Program-made: the position numbers and the translations under genes
Notes under the pieces: model-generated
The model's input: only the letters and a program-made list of their open reading frames with translations
Database searches by the model: none
What the model was told of the DNA's origin: nothing
Assembly: GCF_000718165.1 (NCBI RefSeq)
Contig: NZ_JOEY01000064.1
Span: forward strand, 11,597 to 75,596
Direction of reading: 5' to 3'
DNA length: 64,000 bases
Source of the DNA: Streptomyces fulvoviolaceus
GTDB taxonomy: Bacteria > Actinomycetota > Actinomycetes > Streptomycetales > Streptomycetaceae
Part shown: positions 23,001-32,587 of the stretch, piece by piece
Layout: every line of letters starts with the position of its first letter
Numbering within the stretch: the stretch's first letter is position 1

Positions 23001-25497
23001 CCGAAGCGTCCTTGCGGATCACGGTCAGCGGCAGCAGCTTGTGGTCCCGGGTCGCGCGGACCTTCCGCAGGACCGCGCTGGCCTCCTCGATCTCCTCGCG
23101 CTCGTCCGTGGGGAGCTTGCTGAGCCGGTCGCGCATGGTGTCGGCGACGGTCGTGAAGGCGGTGATCTGGTCGGTGAGGTTGCGGACGACGAAGTCGTCG
23201 GCGTCCATGGCCTTGGCGGTCTCGCGGTCGGCCCGCAGGTCGTTGACGTGCTCCTCGATCGCGGGCAGGTAGGACGGGTCGGGGCGATAGAAGCCGCAGC
23301 CGGCGCACTGGAAGCGGATCGCGCAGGCTTTGCCGCCGGCTTTGACGTTGCTGGGCTCGCGGCAGTTGCCGAACGGGACGGCGACCGATTGCGCTTCGTA
23401 GTCGGTGGTGCTGGTGAACGGTGCCGGCCGTCCGGAACGGTCGATGGTGTGCTGCCGCATGGTCGTGATCGCTTCTCGTTTCCGCTTCAGGGACACCTGG
23501 TAGTACGACATCGTGGTGACGATCGACCGGTGGTCCATGAGTTCTTTGAGCACGTCAACGGGGACGCCGGCGTCGGCGTGACGCTGGGCATAGGCATGCC
23601 GGAAGGCGTAGGGGAAGATCAGTGTGCGGTCGAACGGGAGCCTGTTGCCCTGGTCGTCCAGTTCGTCGCTCAGCAGCACCGGGATGGCCGCGACCCAGTC
23701 CCGCATCGCGCTGGCCAGGCTGGACCCCATGTGCGCGATCCCGCTGCGGTCGGTGATCGACGGGAACAGGTACTTCCGGCTGCGGGAGGGAACCTCCAGC
23801 TCGCGTCGACGGGTCTGCCAGGTCCTGATCACCGCGGCGGTCTCGCGGGTGATCGGCAGCTTGCGTCCGTAGCGGCGCTTCTTGACGTTGTCCCAGATGA
23901 GGGTGTCTTCGCCCCCGCGGGTCTCCAAGCACTTCAGCCGCAGGCTGGCGATCTCGACGGGACGGCGGCCGGTATCACGCAGGACCAGGTAGGCCGTCTG
24001 CATCATCAGCTCGACGTCGGCCGGCTCCATCTCGCCGTAGGGGAAGCCAGCTCCCATCAGGGCAAGGTGGGCATCGAGCTGGGCGATGACGGGCTCAGGG
24101 ACGGCCCGGCCGGCAGCATCCTCGCTCGTCTCCTCGGGCGGCAGGACCAGAGTCTTGTCCCGGTCGAAGCTGCCGGGCATGCCGGTCAGCATGTCCGTCT
24201 TGCGGCCGAAGTCGACGATCTCCATGAAGCTGCCGAACGACTGCTGGCGATGGCTCCGGCTGGCGAGTTCGTCATCGGTGGTGCGGCGGATGCGGCTCAT
24301 CGCGGTGAAGACCGCCTGCATGTCGGCGAACCGCAGTTTCGTGTAGTCCTGGCCCCCGCCGGGCCGGGCATGCAGTGCATCGGAAGCAACGACGCAAGCG
24401 GCGAACACCCGTTTGAACTTGCCACTGTCCAAGCTGACCGTGGTGGCCCATGTCTTGATCACTTCCCGGAGCCACGGCTGACGGATGGCGGAAGCGTCGA
24501 CCTCCCCCGGGCGGTTGCGGCGCCCGCCCAGCGCCGGGGACCGCAGATTCATCCAGCCCAGGTCCCAGGTGTCGGCATCGGTGGGCGTCAGGCCGCGGAA
24601 CGACAGTGAGGCCCGGCGCAGACCTCGAACGGTCTCCCGGATCAAGGCCACGAGGTTGTGGTGCTTGGCGACCCCCTCGATGAAGGACGCGACATCCACC
24701 GTCAGCAGGGTCGGGACGCCCTCCAGCCGACGAGTCAGATGGCGGGTGGCCATCGGCTCGATGATGCCGCCGCGGGCATCCCGTTGCTGGAGTGCGTAGA
24801 GAAGCTCCCAGCGGACAGGCTCCTCCAGGTCCCGCAGGGTGAACTGGTGGGTGAGCAGACGGGTGGCCGCTTGCCGGGCCCATTGCTCGGGGTCGCGGGT
24901 CGCGCCCGCTCTCTTCTCACGGTCCCACCGCTGAACGTGCGGGCCGCAGAGCCCGGCGACCACCCGCTGGTTGAAGCAGCCCCGGACGATGCAGGTCGGC
25001 CTTGCTTCCAGCGGCTCCGCAGTGGTGACAGCCAGCCATTCCTCGACGGTGGCCTCCGGATCCGGGCGCCGGCGCCAACGCGAGTAGTGGGTGCGGCAGA
25101 GCCTGGCGCTGTAGGCCGGCCGTTCGCATCTGCCGGAGGGACCCTCCAGAGCACATGGCTCGCGCTCGGCCCCCCATTTCGTGCGGATCCGTCGGGGCCG
25201 CCGGTAGGTGGCGACGAACTCTTCCCGGCTCAGCCTGCTGGCCCTGTGAGCGTCCAGGCAGTGTCGGCAGAGCAGGTTGCGGGAGGGCATCACGGTCCAG
25301 CACGAGGTAGTGGCGCACTTCGAGGCCGAGGTGCGCGGGTTGTCCACGTCGCCGTCGAAGAACCATGCCTGCTGGGACCATTCGCCCGGCCGCCAGAGAG
25401 GATCAACCTGGTCTTGCAGCCAGCTCGTCCAGGACGCCAGGTCGAGGGGAACGACGTCGGAGAGCGGCTCCGCTGTGATCGGGGCGGGACTGGTCAC
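22990..25497 (-). CDS. tnpB-like: large tyrosine recombinase, TnpB-like
   Basis: The 835-residue protein starts at GTG 25497, overlapping the TnpA-like stop (GTGA). The first ~200 residues carry zinc-finger-like Cys/His groups (CRHCLDAHRASR, CRTHYSRW, CIVRGCFNQ, CGPHVQRW). The catalytic domain has the first arginine in LVLRDTGRRPVEIASLRLK and the C-terminal cluster FPYAFRHAYAQRHADAG, MDHRSIVTTMSYYQ with the nucleophilic tyrosine. A further Cys cluster (CAIRFQCAGCGFYRP) follows. Size and layout match the TnpB subunit of Tn554 elements, somewhat longer than the type member. All catalytic residues appear present. Confidence 0.88.
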   Translation of the reverse strand: MTSPAPITAEPLSDVVPLDLASWTSWLQDQVDPLWRPGEWSQQAWFFDGDVDNPRTSASKCATTSCWTVMPSRNLLCRHCLDAHRASRLSREEFVATYRRPRRIRTKWGAEREPCALEGPSGRCERPAYSARLCRTHYSRWRRRPDPEATVEEWLAVTTAEPLEARPTCIVRGCFNQRVVAGLCGPHVQRWDREKRAGATRDPEQWARQAATRLLTHQFTLRDLEEPVRWELLYALQQRDARGGIIEPMATRHLTRRLEGVPTLLTVDVASFIEGVAKHHNLVALIRETVRGLRRASLSFRGLTPTDADTWDLGWMNLRSPALGGRRNRPGEVDASAIRQPWLREVIKTWATTVSLDSGKFKRVFAACVVASDALHARPGGGQDYTKLRFADMQAVFTAMSRIRRTTDDELASRSHRQQSFGSFMEIVDFGRKTDMLTGMPGSFDRDKTLVLPPEETSEDAAGRAVPEPVIAQLDAHLALMGAGFPYGEMEPADVELMMQTAYLVLRDTGRRPVEIASLRLKCLETRGGEDTLIWDNVKKRRYGRKLPITRETAAVIRTWQTRRRELEVPSRSRKYLFPSITDRSGIAHMGSSLASAMRDWVAAIPVLLSDELDDQGNRLPFDRTLIFPYAFRHAYAQRHADAGVPVDVLKELMDHRSIVTTMSYYQVSLKRKREAITTMRQHTIDRSGRPAPFTSTTDYEAQSVAVPFGNCREPSNVKAGGKACAIRFQCAGCGFYRPDPSYLPAIEEHVNDLRADRETAKAMDADDFVVRNLTDQITAFTTVADTMRDRLSKLPTDEREEIEEASAVLRKVRATRDHKLLPLTVIRKDASDAC

Positions 25498-26330
25498 GAG
25501 CGCCTCCCCGCTGCCACCAGCTCGACTGCCGCCCGCTTGTCCGCGTCACTGGCGTGCAGGTAGGGCGTCAGCGAGGACCGGGAGACGTGCCCCATCAGGT
25601 CCTGGACCACGTCCTCGTCGACGCCGGCGCGGACCCAGGCCGTGGCTGCCCCGTGTCGCAGCATGTGCGGACGTGCGGTGAGCTGGGTCTTCTTCGCCAG
25701 CCGGTCGAAGAGTTCCTTCGCCGTGCCGTAGCGCATCGGTCGCCCGAGCGGGGCGTGGAAGAGGTTCACGAAGACCATGTCGCAGCCGGCCGCCTCGGGA
25801 ACCTCGTCCCTTTCGAGCTGGTAGTCCGCATAGAGCCCGGCGAGGTCCTCGGTGACCGGGATGACCCTGGCGAAGCGGGACTTGGCCAGGGCTCCGTTAG
25901 CGTTGTTCGCCCGCCGCCGGACGTGGATGTGTGGGCCTTCGACCCGGCATCCGAGCATCCGTGAGTCGCTGAGCAGGTGCATATCCTGACGGCGTAGTCC
26001 CAGGGCCTCGCTGATCCGCTCTCCCGTGCAGCCGAGCAGGGCGATCAGGAACCGGTCGCGGGCCCGCGTGGCGACCTGGAACAGCTGGTCAGCCTCCTCC
26101 GGGGGCAGATACTCCACGGCCTCTTCGGACGGCTCCGGCAGCTTGAGGATCTTCGTCCTCACGGTGCGGAACTGGCCGTCCTCGCCCGCATCCTTGCCCG
26201 GCGGAAGCCAGCTCAGGTACTTCGTTTCCGACAGCCGGCCCACAAGCTCCGCGTCCACCCACTCGTTGCGCGAGCAGAACCGCAAGAACTCGCAGACCCC
26301 GGTCATCACCGCGTTCGCGGACTTCTCCAT
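25494..26330 (-). CDS. tnpA-like: tyrosine recombinase, TnpA-like, N-terminus probably missing
   Basis: The visible frame has the catalytic set: GCTGERISEALGLRRQD, then HMLRHGAATAWVRAG, MGHVSRSSLTPYLH. It starts with SANAVMTGVCEFLRFC, which in this family lies well inside the N-terminal core-binding domain; about 60-80 residues seem lacking. No convincing ribosome site precedes ATG 26330, and the frame stays open upstream through RPEQCKPSPPRFR without an obvious start. The neighbouring gene ends at 26398, so a deletion at the transposon end may have removed the 5' part. The overlap with the TnpB-like gene is intact. Confidence 0.78.
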   Translation of the reverse strand: MEKSANAVMTGVCEFLRFCSRNEWVDAELVGRLSETKYLSWLPPGKDAGEDGQFRTVRTKILKLPEPSEEAVEYLPPEEADQLFQVATRARDRFLIALLGCTGERISEALGLRRQDMHLLSDSRMLGCRVEGPHIHVRRRANNANGALAKSRFARVIPVTEDLAGLYADYQLERDEVPEAAGCDMVFVNLFHAPLGRPMRYGTAKELFDRLAKKTQLTARPHMLRHGAATAWVRAGVDEDVVQDLMGHVSRSSLTPYLHASDADKRAAVELVAAGRRS

Positions 26331-26397
26331 CCGGAAGCGCGGCGGGGAAGGCTTGCACTGCTCCGGGCGATCGGATATCGCCGCCTGACCAGGACCG

Positions 26398-26754
26398 TCA
26401 GGACCTGAGCCGATTCTGCTGAGGATCGAAGCAGACCAGCCCCATTGAGTCCGCGAGGGCCGCTGCCCAGGCAGAGACCTCCTCAGCCCTGCTCCAACTC
26501 ATCGGGAAGTAGACGAGCGGACCCCCGGCCCCGCCGATCAACGGTCCTGCGGCCCAGGGTGAGGCGTCCTCCAGATCTTCAGTCACGTCACCCCACCGAT
26601 CCACAAGCGCGGCGACGTAAGCCGCGATGCGCTCGGTCGGAGGATGGCCCACCTCTGTGTCCAGGTAGCGGTCGAAGAGGTCCGTGAAGGCTCGGCCAGC
26701 GGTTTTGTCGTCCGCTGGCTGCTGTCCTTCCCACACGGCCAAGTCGTAACTCAT
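26398..26754 (-). CDS. hypothetical protein, 118 residues
   Basis: The product starts MSYDLAVWEGQQPADDKTAG and contains FTDLFDRYLDTEV, SPWAAGPLIGGAGGPLVYFP, SWSRAEEVSAWAAALADSMG and ends FDPQQNRLRS. I recognise the opening as a common Streptomyces family of unknown function, often near toxin or secretion genes. No membrane or signal segment is seen and it looks full length. It lies between the Tn554-type cassette and a Tn3-type stump, in the same direction as both. Confidence 0.65.
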   Translation of the reverse strand: MSYDLAVWEGQQPADDKTAGRAFTDLFDRYLDTEVGHPPTERIAAYVAALVDRWGDVTEDLEDASPWAAGPLIGGAGGPLVYFPMSWSRAEEVSAWAAALADSMGLVCFDPQQNRLRS

Positions 26755-26823
26755 GCCCGGAGGCTCTCACACCGCAGTGACAAGGCAACGCTGACGTCCG
26801 ACAAGCACCAAAGGAAACGGTGT

Positions 26824-28179
26824 CTATGTGATGAGCCGGGAGCGCTGGGAGGCTTCGGCGGAGTCGGCGGCGGGCCCGTGCAGGGTGTTGCGCTGGCGCA
26901 GTTCGCCGACAGCCGCGGCGGCAAGCCAGGCGTCGGCGCGCTCGAGTTCCATGAGGTCGGTGGCGGTCAGGTCAGCGGGCGTGCCGGGGGTGTTCTGGGC
27001 GTGCGGCCGGTAGACGGTGTTATTGCACTTGAAGCCCAGCGTGTTCAGCAGCGGCGGCAGCATCTGCCGGTAGTACGAGCTGTACGACGAGCGCAGCGTG
27101 GTGCGGACCTTGGCCTTGAACGCCTTCTCGTTCGCCTTCGCCTCCGCGACCAGGTCGCGCAACGTCTTCTCCCCGACCACCGGGTACAGCACCGCGCGTA
27201 CGGTCCCCTCCGGCCGACCCACCGCCGCATCTGCCAGGCGGAAGAGGATACCCTCCTTGCCCCTCACCTTCTTCAGCTCCGCCGTCAGCTGCCGTTCCAC
27301 CCGCCGTTCGGCACGGGCGTTGATCTTGTGGACCAGGGCGACGAGCAGTTCCACCAGGGCGTCGGTGATCTCCGCCTTGCGGGACGCGCACAGCGCGGCC
27401 AGCAGGGTCCGTACGTCCTCGCCCGCGTCCCGCAAGTCCGAGGGGTACATCTTGATCGCCCGCGCCCGCCACGCGGCCACCAGTTTCTCCGAGCAGTCCG
27501 CGAACAGTCCCTCCGGCAATCCAAGTTGCCCTACGGCGGTCAGCTTGGTGATCTCCGTCAGCAGCGAGTCCAGCCCCACCGCGCCCGGGTCCCGCTTCAG
27601 CGAGGCCAGCAGCGCGGTGCCGTCCTCATTGCCCTCCGCCACCAAGTCCAGCAGGCGCCGGGCGCACACGTCGCCCAGGCGCGCGACGGTCTGCGCGCAG
27701 AAGACTCGCTCCGCCCGCGCCCGCGCGGCGGACACTATCCGCTCGATACGGCCCGGGGGCTCGATGCGGTCGCTGCGGCACTGCGCGAGCAGGGCCTCAC
27801 GCAACCGGTCCTCCAGCAGCTCCACCGGGCAGACCTCATCGGCGAGCCAGCCGGTCAGCCGCTCCTCGTCGGCGCGCGCCGACGGACGGAACCCGAGGGC
27901 CTCCCGGATCTGCGTACGGTGGCCCTTCGCCGAGCGGGACGACAGGTCGTACTTCGCCAAGTCCTCCGCCGGCACCTTGACCACGTCGGCCAGGTAGTCG
28001 ACAGCGGCCTGCGGGACCTCTTCCAGGATCTGGGGGAACCGGCCCTCCAGCTCGAAGGACTTCAGCATCAGCACGAACCCGAGCCGCGTCGGGCCGGACT
28101 TGTTCGCGACCAGGTCCCAGTCACTGCCCACCGGCGTCCAACACGCCACCATGTCCTCGGGCGACCACTCCCTGCGCAT
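26824..28179 (-). pseudogene. Tn3-family transposase, N-terminal part only
   Basis: The 451-residue frame has the DUF4158 start typical of Tn3-type transposases (RREWSPEDMVACWTPVGSDW, SGPTRLGFVLMLKSFELEGR, VPAEDLAKYDLSSRSAKGHR). It continues to the central region YYRQMLPPLLNTLGF. Family members are about 1000 residues; the DDE catalytic half is missing. The last ~60 residues (NNTVYRPHAQNTPG onward) no longer look like the family, so the junction is near 26990-27010. No resolvase or complete 38-bp end was found. Confidence 0.8.
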
Positions 28180-28504
28180 GAACGGCCCCGCCCCTCCGTC
28201 GACTACTCCTTCCGCCTAACGCACAGGCCGGGCACGAAGCAACGGGGCGGGAAAGAGGGCGATGGTCACTTTGCACCGTGGGTCAGAGATAGGAGACCGG
28301 GGCCGTGAAGGGCCTGCCGATTCAGCGGCAACGGACCCACCGCACTTTCATGCCTGCCTGCCGAAGGCGCCGTGGGTTCTCAGTGAAAGCACCTCAGTCA
28401 CGCTGAACTCACGGCCGACGTGTTGGTAAGGATCATGTCACCAGCCGCAAAGTAGTCCGGAGACCGGAAAGCCGTCAGCGCTGAGGCGTATGGGCGTCGT
28501 CGAG
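28180..28504. other. no gene seen
   Basis: This stretch separates the start of the Tn3-type stump from the end of the HTH gene. I see no long coding-like frame, clear inverted end or tRNA in it. It may hold the lost end of the Tn3-type element. Confidence 0.3.
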
Positions 28505-29353
28505 TTACTCGCGGACCTGAGCCTTCACTGTGGGATGCGCGTCACCGCTGTCCGCGTCTAGGCCTGCGAGCAGGCGCAGCCCGTCCTCGGCGGGGCTGCC
28601 GGGGGCCGCGGACAGCACCAGCAGCTCCATGCCCGATTCATCCGGTAGTGCGAAGTTCTCCTGGTGCAGTTCCAGCAGTCCGATCAGCGGGTGCCGGTAC
28701 GCCTTGCGTCCATGTGTGCGGGCGCGCACGTCTGCGCGGGCCCAGAGGCGGCGGAAGCGCTCGCTGCCCATCGCCAGTTCGCCGATGAGCGAGGCCAGAC
28801 GGGGGTCCTCGGGGTATTTGCCGGCGGCCAGGCGCAGGTGCCCGACCACGTCGAGGGTGCAGTTCTCCCAGTCCGCGTAGAGGCCGCGCTCGGCCTCCTC
28901 AAGGAAGATGTGCCGGGCGGTGTTCAGGCCCGGCATCGGCCTGCCGTAGAGGAGCCCGGCGAGGCGGTTCCCGGCGAGCACGTCCAGGCGGTAGTCCATG
29001 ATCAGCGCGGGTGCGTCGGCGACCAGATCGAGAACGCGCAGCAGCTCCGGCCGGACCCGCCCGCCCGGCGCCTTCGCACGGCGGCGGCGCTGCCGGGCGA
29101 GCCGGTAGAGGTGCCCGCGTTCGGTCTCGTCGAGGCTGAGGACGCGGGCGAGCGCGTCGAGGACCTGCTCGGAGGGCTGGGTCGCGCGGCCCTGCTCCAG
29201 GCGTACGTAGTAGTCGACGCTGACTCCGGACAGGTGCGCGACCTCTTCGCGGCGCAGCCCTTCGACGCGGCGGCGGCTGTCGGTGGGGATGCCGACGGCC
29301 GCCGGGTCGACCCGGGAACGCCGGGTCCGCAGGAAGCCCGCAAGATCGTCCAT
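28505..29353 (-). CDS. XRE/MmyB-type transcriptional regulator
   Basis: I start at ATG 29353 (MDDLAGFLRTRRSRVDPAAV), the usual beginning of this family. The helix-turn-helix is RVEGLRREEVAHLSGVSVDY followed by YVRLEQGRATQPSEQVLDAL. From residue ~110 the MmyB ligand-binding domain follows (ALIMDYRLDVLAGNRLAGLL, RHIFLEEAERGLYADWENC, HPLIGLLELHQENFALPD). The gene is divergent from the quinone reductase, the standard arrangement for this pair; it probably represses the reductase and responds to a small ligand such as a quinone. Confidence 0.88.
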   Translation of the reverse strand: MDDLAGFLRTRRSRVDPAAVGIPTDSRRRVEGLRREEVAHLSGVSVDYYVRLEQGRATQPSEQVLDALARVLSLDETERGHLYRLARQRRRRAKAPGGRVRPELLRVLDLVADAPALIMDYRLDVLAGNRLAGLLYGRPMPGLNTARHIFLEEAERGLYADWENCTLDVVGHLRLAAGKYPEDPRLASLIGELAMGSERFRRLWARADVRARTHGRKAYRHPLIGLLELHQENFALPDESGMELLVLSAAPGSPAEDGLRLLAGLDADSGDAHPTVKAQVRE

Positions 29354-29492
29354 GCCCCCCAGTATGGCCTCGGTGGTGCCCGTGAAGGTGGTCCTGCCGG
29401 TACCAGGAAGTCCCGTCCTACGGAAGAGGAGCCCCTGAACGCCGGGCGCCGCGGCCCCCAGGATCGAAGACACCCGATCCGAAGGAGCTCCC

Positions 29493-30272
29493 ATGAAGAC
29501 GCTGATCGTCTACGCCCACCCGGAGCCGAAGTCGCTCAACAGCTCGCTGAAGGACCTCGCGGTGTCCACATTGGAGACCGCCGGGCACGAGGTACGGGTG
29601 AGCGATCTCTACGCGATGAACTGGAAGGCGGTCGTGGACGCCGCGGACTACGGCCCCGACGCCTCAAGTCCGCTGAAGGTCGCCCTGGACTCGGGCCGGG
29701 CCTTCGACGCCGGGACACTCACCCCGGACGTCCTCGCCGAGCAGGAGAAGCTGCTGTGGGCCGACACGATCATCTTCCAGTTCCCGCTGTGGTGGTACAC
29801 GATGCCCGCGATCCTCAAAGGCTGGGTGGACCGGGTGTTCACCTACCGCTTCGCGTACGGCGTCGGCGAGCACAGCGACACCAGGTACGGCGAGCGCTTC
29901 GGCGAAGGCACCCTCGCGGGCAGGAAGGCTCTGGTGTCGGTGACCGCCGGCGGCCCGGAGTCACATTACGCCGCTCGCGGGATCAACGGCCCCATCGACG
30001 ATCTGCTGTTCCCGATCCACCACGGCATCCTCTACTACCCGGGCATCGAGGTGCTGCCGCCGTTCGTGCTGTACGGCACCGACCGGATGACCGGCGAGGA
30101 CTACCCGGACGTCGCCAAGGCCTGGGAGCAGCGCCTGCTCACCCTGGAGTCGACCGAGCCGATCGCCTTCCGGCGGCAGAACTTCGGCGACTACGAGATC
30201 CCCTCGCTGCACCTGAAGGAGGGACTGGAGCCCGCGGGCCGCATGGGTTTCGGGCTGCACGTGCGCGGTTGA
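29493..30272 (+). CDS. NAD(P)H:quinone oxidoreductase, flavodoxin-like fold
   Basis: The 259-residue protein begins KTLIVYAHPEPKSLNSSLKD, the FMN/FAD-phosphate loop of the NQO1/KefF family. FQFPLWWYTMPAILKGWVDR, SVTAGGPESHY and FPIHHGILYYPGIEVLPPF are further family blocks. It would reduce quinones by two electrons in the cytoplasm. ATG 29493 follows GAAGGAG. It is divergently paired with an MmyB-type regulator; the 139-bp gap contains CCGGTACC, a dyad that could be part of the operator. Confidence 0.88.
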   Translation: MKTLIVYAHPEPKSLNSSLKDLAVSTLETAGHEVRVSDLYAMNWKAVVDAADYGPDASSPLKVALDSGRAFDAGTLTPDVLAEQEKLLWADTIIFQFPLWWYTMPAILKGWVDRVFTYRFAYGVGEHSDTRYGERFGEGTLAGRKALVSVTAGGPESHYAARGINGPIDDLLFPIHHGILYYPGIEVLPPFVLYGTDRMTGEDYPDVAKAWEQRLLTLESTEPIAFRRQNFGDYEIPSLHLKEGLEPAGRMGFGLHVRG

Positions 30273-30812
30273 CCGCCAGCGATGGACAGGGGGAGCTGGG
30301 GCGCCACCTCGAGGAGCAGCCCCGAGGGCGGTGGCGGTGGTGGCGGCCGACGCGGCCAGCTACCTGCTCTCGGCCCTGGGCAGCCCCGCTCCGCAGCACG
30401 AGCGGGAGTCGGCCGAGCCTCGCCTGACGGACCGCCACGACTGTCACCGCAATCGGGCTGCGCCGCCCTACCTCGGGACGGTTCACCCCCGCGCCTCCAG
30501 TTGGGAGATGAGCGCGACGGCTCCCCTCCCCGGACGCAAGCACGCTTGCCGACCGGCCCGCCGAGTGAACACAGCGTGCTGCTCATTCTCGTGAACATCG
30601 AACAGCCGCCGATCGGGGTGCCTCCGGAAGTGGTGTACATCTGCTGTCCGTTCTCGGGCTCTGGTCAACTTTCTGTGGAGGGCTCACCGACGGTGATGTC
30701 AGTGGCATGTGGTGGGATGGCCTCGCTCTATCAGCCGCCTGGTGGGAGATCGTTCCGATGAACCGCTCCGGATCTGATGGAGGCTCCGGACTGTCCCGAG
30801 TTGGGTGGAGTT
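30273..30812. other. non-coding or decayed stretch, possible transporter remnant
   Basis: A plus-strand piece at about 30331-30400 reads VVAADAASYLLSALGSPAP, which resembles a membrane helix of major-facilitator efflux pumps. It soon loses protein character. Nothing else convincing is seen before the IS3 gene. Confidence 0.25.
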
Positions 30813-31217
30813 ATGGCACGTCCATCCCCCTACCCTGCCGAGCTCCGTGAGCGTGCGGTGCGCATGGTCGCCGAGATTCGCCCCAACTACCCAACCGAAT
30901 GGGCGGCGATGAAGGCAGTCGCCGCGAAGCTGGAGATTGGTGCGGCGGAAACGGTGCGGACCTGGGTCCGCAAGGCAGAGATCGATGCCGGCCAGCGCCC
31001 GGGCGTGACCTCCGACGAGGCTGCCGAGACCAAGCGTCTGAAGGCCGAGAACGCCGAGTTGCGGCGGGCGAACGAGATCCTCAAGGCGGCGTCGGCTTTC
31101 TTTGCGGCCGAGCTCGACCGGCCGTCGAAAGGAGCTCGGGCGAGTTGCGTATCGCCCGAGCCGAGCCGGCCGCCCTCGGGCTGTTCATGTGCGGGCGCCC
31201 CTACATCACGCCGCTGA
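30813..31217 (+). pseudogene. IS3-family OrfA, OrfB lost
   Basis: ATG 30813 follows GGTGGAG. The product has the IS3 OrfA helix-turn-helix (YPAELRERAVRMVAEI, KLEIGAAETVRTWVRKAEID) and the leucine zipper ETKRLKAENAELRRANEILK. Near AAELDRPSKG the normal family would shift into OrfB. Here the sequence breaks off around 31195 and the next gene, on the other strand, begins its 3' end. OrfB with the DDE core is absent. Confidence 0.8.
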
Positions 31218-32118
31218 TCCCGTAGTCCTGCAGGAAGGCTGGCGCGATCATGTGCTGGATCTCGGGCCATGTGGACAGCTCATGTGCCAAACGGGGGTGG
31301 GCCGCGGCCCATCCTGGTGAGTGCGCCACGAATTCGCGGCTGTTGAATACCGTGAAGCGGTTCAGCACGGCGGTGTCCAGGCGCCGTGCCTCATCTGGGT
31401 CTCGGCAGATGAGCAGGGCCAGGCTGTCTCCGAGCGGCACCGTGATCCTCTTGCACTCGTGGAGGCCTGCCCCCACGCCGTGGTCGTACACCCCCGGGGG
31501 CAGGGACGGAGGATCGCTTCCGACATAGCCGGAGAAGCACACCACGTTGTCGCCGACGAGAAGCCCGCCTGCGCGTGGCCTGTAGCAGGACCAGTGCATG
31601 CTTGCGAGCAAGCTCACCAGGTAGTTCCACCGCTCCTTTGGACACACATCTTCGTGGCGCATGGTCCACGGGCTGATGACGTACGAATCGAGCAGTCCCA
31701 GGAGGCTGGTCTGCATCTCTTCCTGGGAGGCCTGCTGCCCTTGACTTTCAGTGTCGACCTCCCGCGCGACGACGTACATCAGAAAGCGGGAGCGCTGCCA
31801 CTGCAGGGCCAGGAGCCACGCCAGCGCCTCGCATGCGTCACCGCGGAGGGCGCGTGAACGGGCTGCGTCCAGTGTCCGGATGGCCGCCATGGCGTCGCCC
31901 TCGATCTGGGACATGGCCGCTTCCAACGTCGTATGGTCCGGTGCGCGCCCTGGCCGGTACAGCGTGTGCCCGAAGTTGCGGTGTCCGACGTTGGTCACGC
32001 TGGCCTGGTACTGCTTCTGCGCCATGACCCGGTGGACGATCAGCCGCTCGGCAGGATCGGCGAACCGTCGCAGCAGGAGCTGGGGAACGAAGTGGTGTTT
32101 CTTGGGATGGTCGGGCAC
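31201..32118 (-). CDS. DUF4238 domain protein
   Basis: The opening KKHHFVPQLLLRRFADP and GHRNFGHTLY are the signature of DUF4238, a family of unknown function. QIEGDAMAAIRTLDAARS, LALQWQRSRFLMYVV and a C-terminal block GLLVGDNVVCFSGY and VPLGDSLALLICRDPDEARR follow. It has normal length and no membrane segments. The 3' end overlaps the IS3 remnant. In the 97 bases upstream of the start (32121-32190) the minus strand keeps a short tail VVEGRGNVRQAAEALKNWG with a stop, a relic of another gene. Confidence 0.8.
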   Translation of the reverse strand: MPDHPKKHHFVPQLLLRRFADPAERLIVHRVMAQKQYQASVTNVGHRNFGHTLYRPGRAPDHTTLEAAMSQIEGDAMAAIRTLDAARSRALRGDACEALAWLLALQWQRSRFLMYVVAREVDTESQGQQASQEEMQTSLLGLLDSYVISPWTMRHEDVCPKERWNYLVSLLASMHWSCYRPRAGGLLVGDNVVCFSGYVGSDPPSLPPGVYDHGVGAGLHECKRITVPLGDSLALLICRDPDEARRLDTAVLNRFTVFNSREFVAHSPGWAAAHPRLAHELSTWPEIQHMIAPAFLQDYGISGVM

Positions 32119-32215
32119 ATCAGCCCCAGTTCTTCAACGCCTCGGCGGCCTGGCGGACGTTGCCGCGGCCCTCGACGACCAGCGTGATCTGAGGGGATGA
32201 CTACCCGGTTCGGGA

Positions 32216-32587
32216 TCAGGGTTTCCAGGTGCGCAGGAAAGAGGCGATCCGGGTGGCGGTGCAGCGCGGGTTGTTCAGCTCGTGGGCGAGTGCGGTGAGC
32301 TGTTCGCGGGTTGGGTTGACGGGGATGTTGCTGGCCTCGAGATACATGACGGCGACCGCGCAGGCCACGGTCAGGTTGGAGCGCTCCAGCCAGCGGCAGC
32401 GGCCCAGGGTGTGTACCAGGGCGGCGGCGCGGGCGTAGGCACCGTCGTAGACGGGTGTGTCGAGGAGTTCGCCGCGGTGGCGGGCGACTGCTGCGATGGG
32501 CACGCCGTAGTCGTCGGCGGCCGGGTCGCGGTGGCCGGCCCGTTCGGCTACTTCGAGGATCCAGGATTCGTCGACGTGCAGGATCAC
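32216..32587 (-). CDS. Fic/Doc-family toxin, degenerate catalytic motif
   Basis: The 123-residue protein starts VDESWILEVAERAG and has VPIAAVARHRGELLDTPVYD, then ARAAALVHTLGRCRWLERSN followed by LTVACAVAVMYLEAS. The layout is that of Doc-like Fic proteins, but the usual HPFxxGNKR catalytic loop reads LGRCRWLERSN: the histidine and GN/K/R are replaced. This subgroup is frequent in Streptomyces as the toxin of a two-gene system. Its activity is therefore uncertain. The start overlaps the antitoxin stop by four bases. Confidence 0.72.
   Translation of the reverse strand: MILHVDESWILEVAERAGHRDPAADDYGVPIAAVARHRGELLDTPVYDGAYARAAALVHTLGRCRWLERSNLTVACAVAVMYLEASNIPVNPTREQLTALAHELNNPRCTATRIASFLRTWKP

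Larger units (their letters stand above)
22416..26330 (-). mobile_element. Tn554-type recombinase cassette (TnpA-TnpB-TnpC)
   Basis: Three overlapping minus-strand genes encode two different tyrosine recombinases and a small coiled-coil partner, in the order and relative sizes of Tn554 TnpA, TnpB and TnpC. The exact transposon ends are not visible because this family has no long inverted repeats. The TnpA end appears truncated. Confidence 0.7.

Noticed and set aside
22948..24609. 553-codon plus-strand frame
   Set aside because: It is antisense to the TnpB-like recombinase, has no family features and reflects the high-GC third-position bias.
26644..28308. 554-codon plus-strand frame
   Set aside because: It is antisense to the Tn3-type transposase stump, which matches DUF4158.
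28664..30427. 587-codon plus-strand frame across regulator and reductase
   Set aside because: It covers the antisense of the HTH gene and an alternative frame of the quinone reductase; both real genes have clear family motifs.
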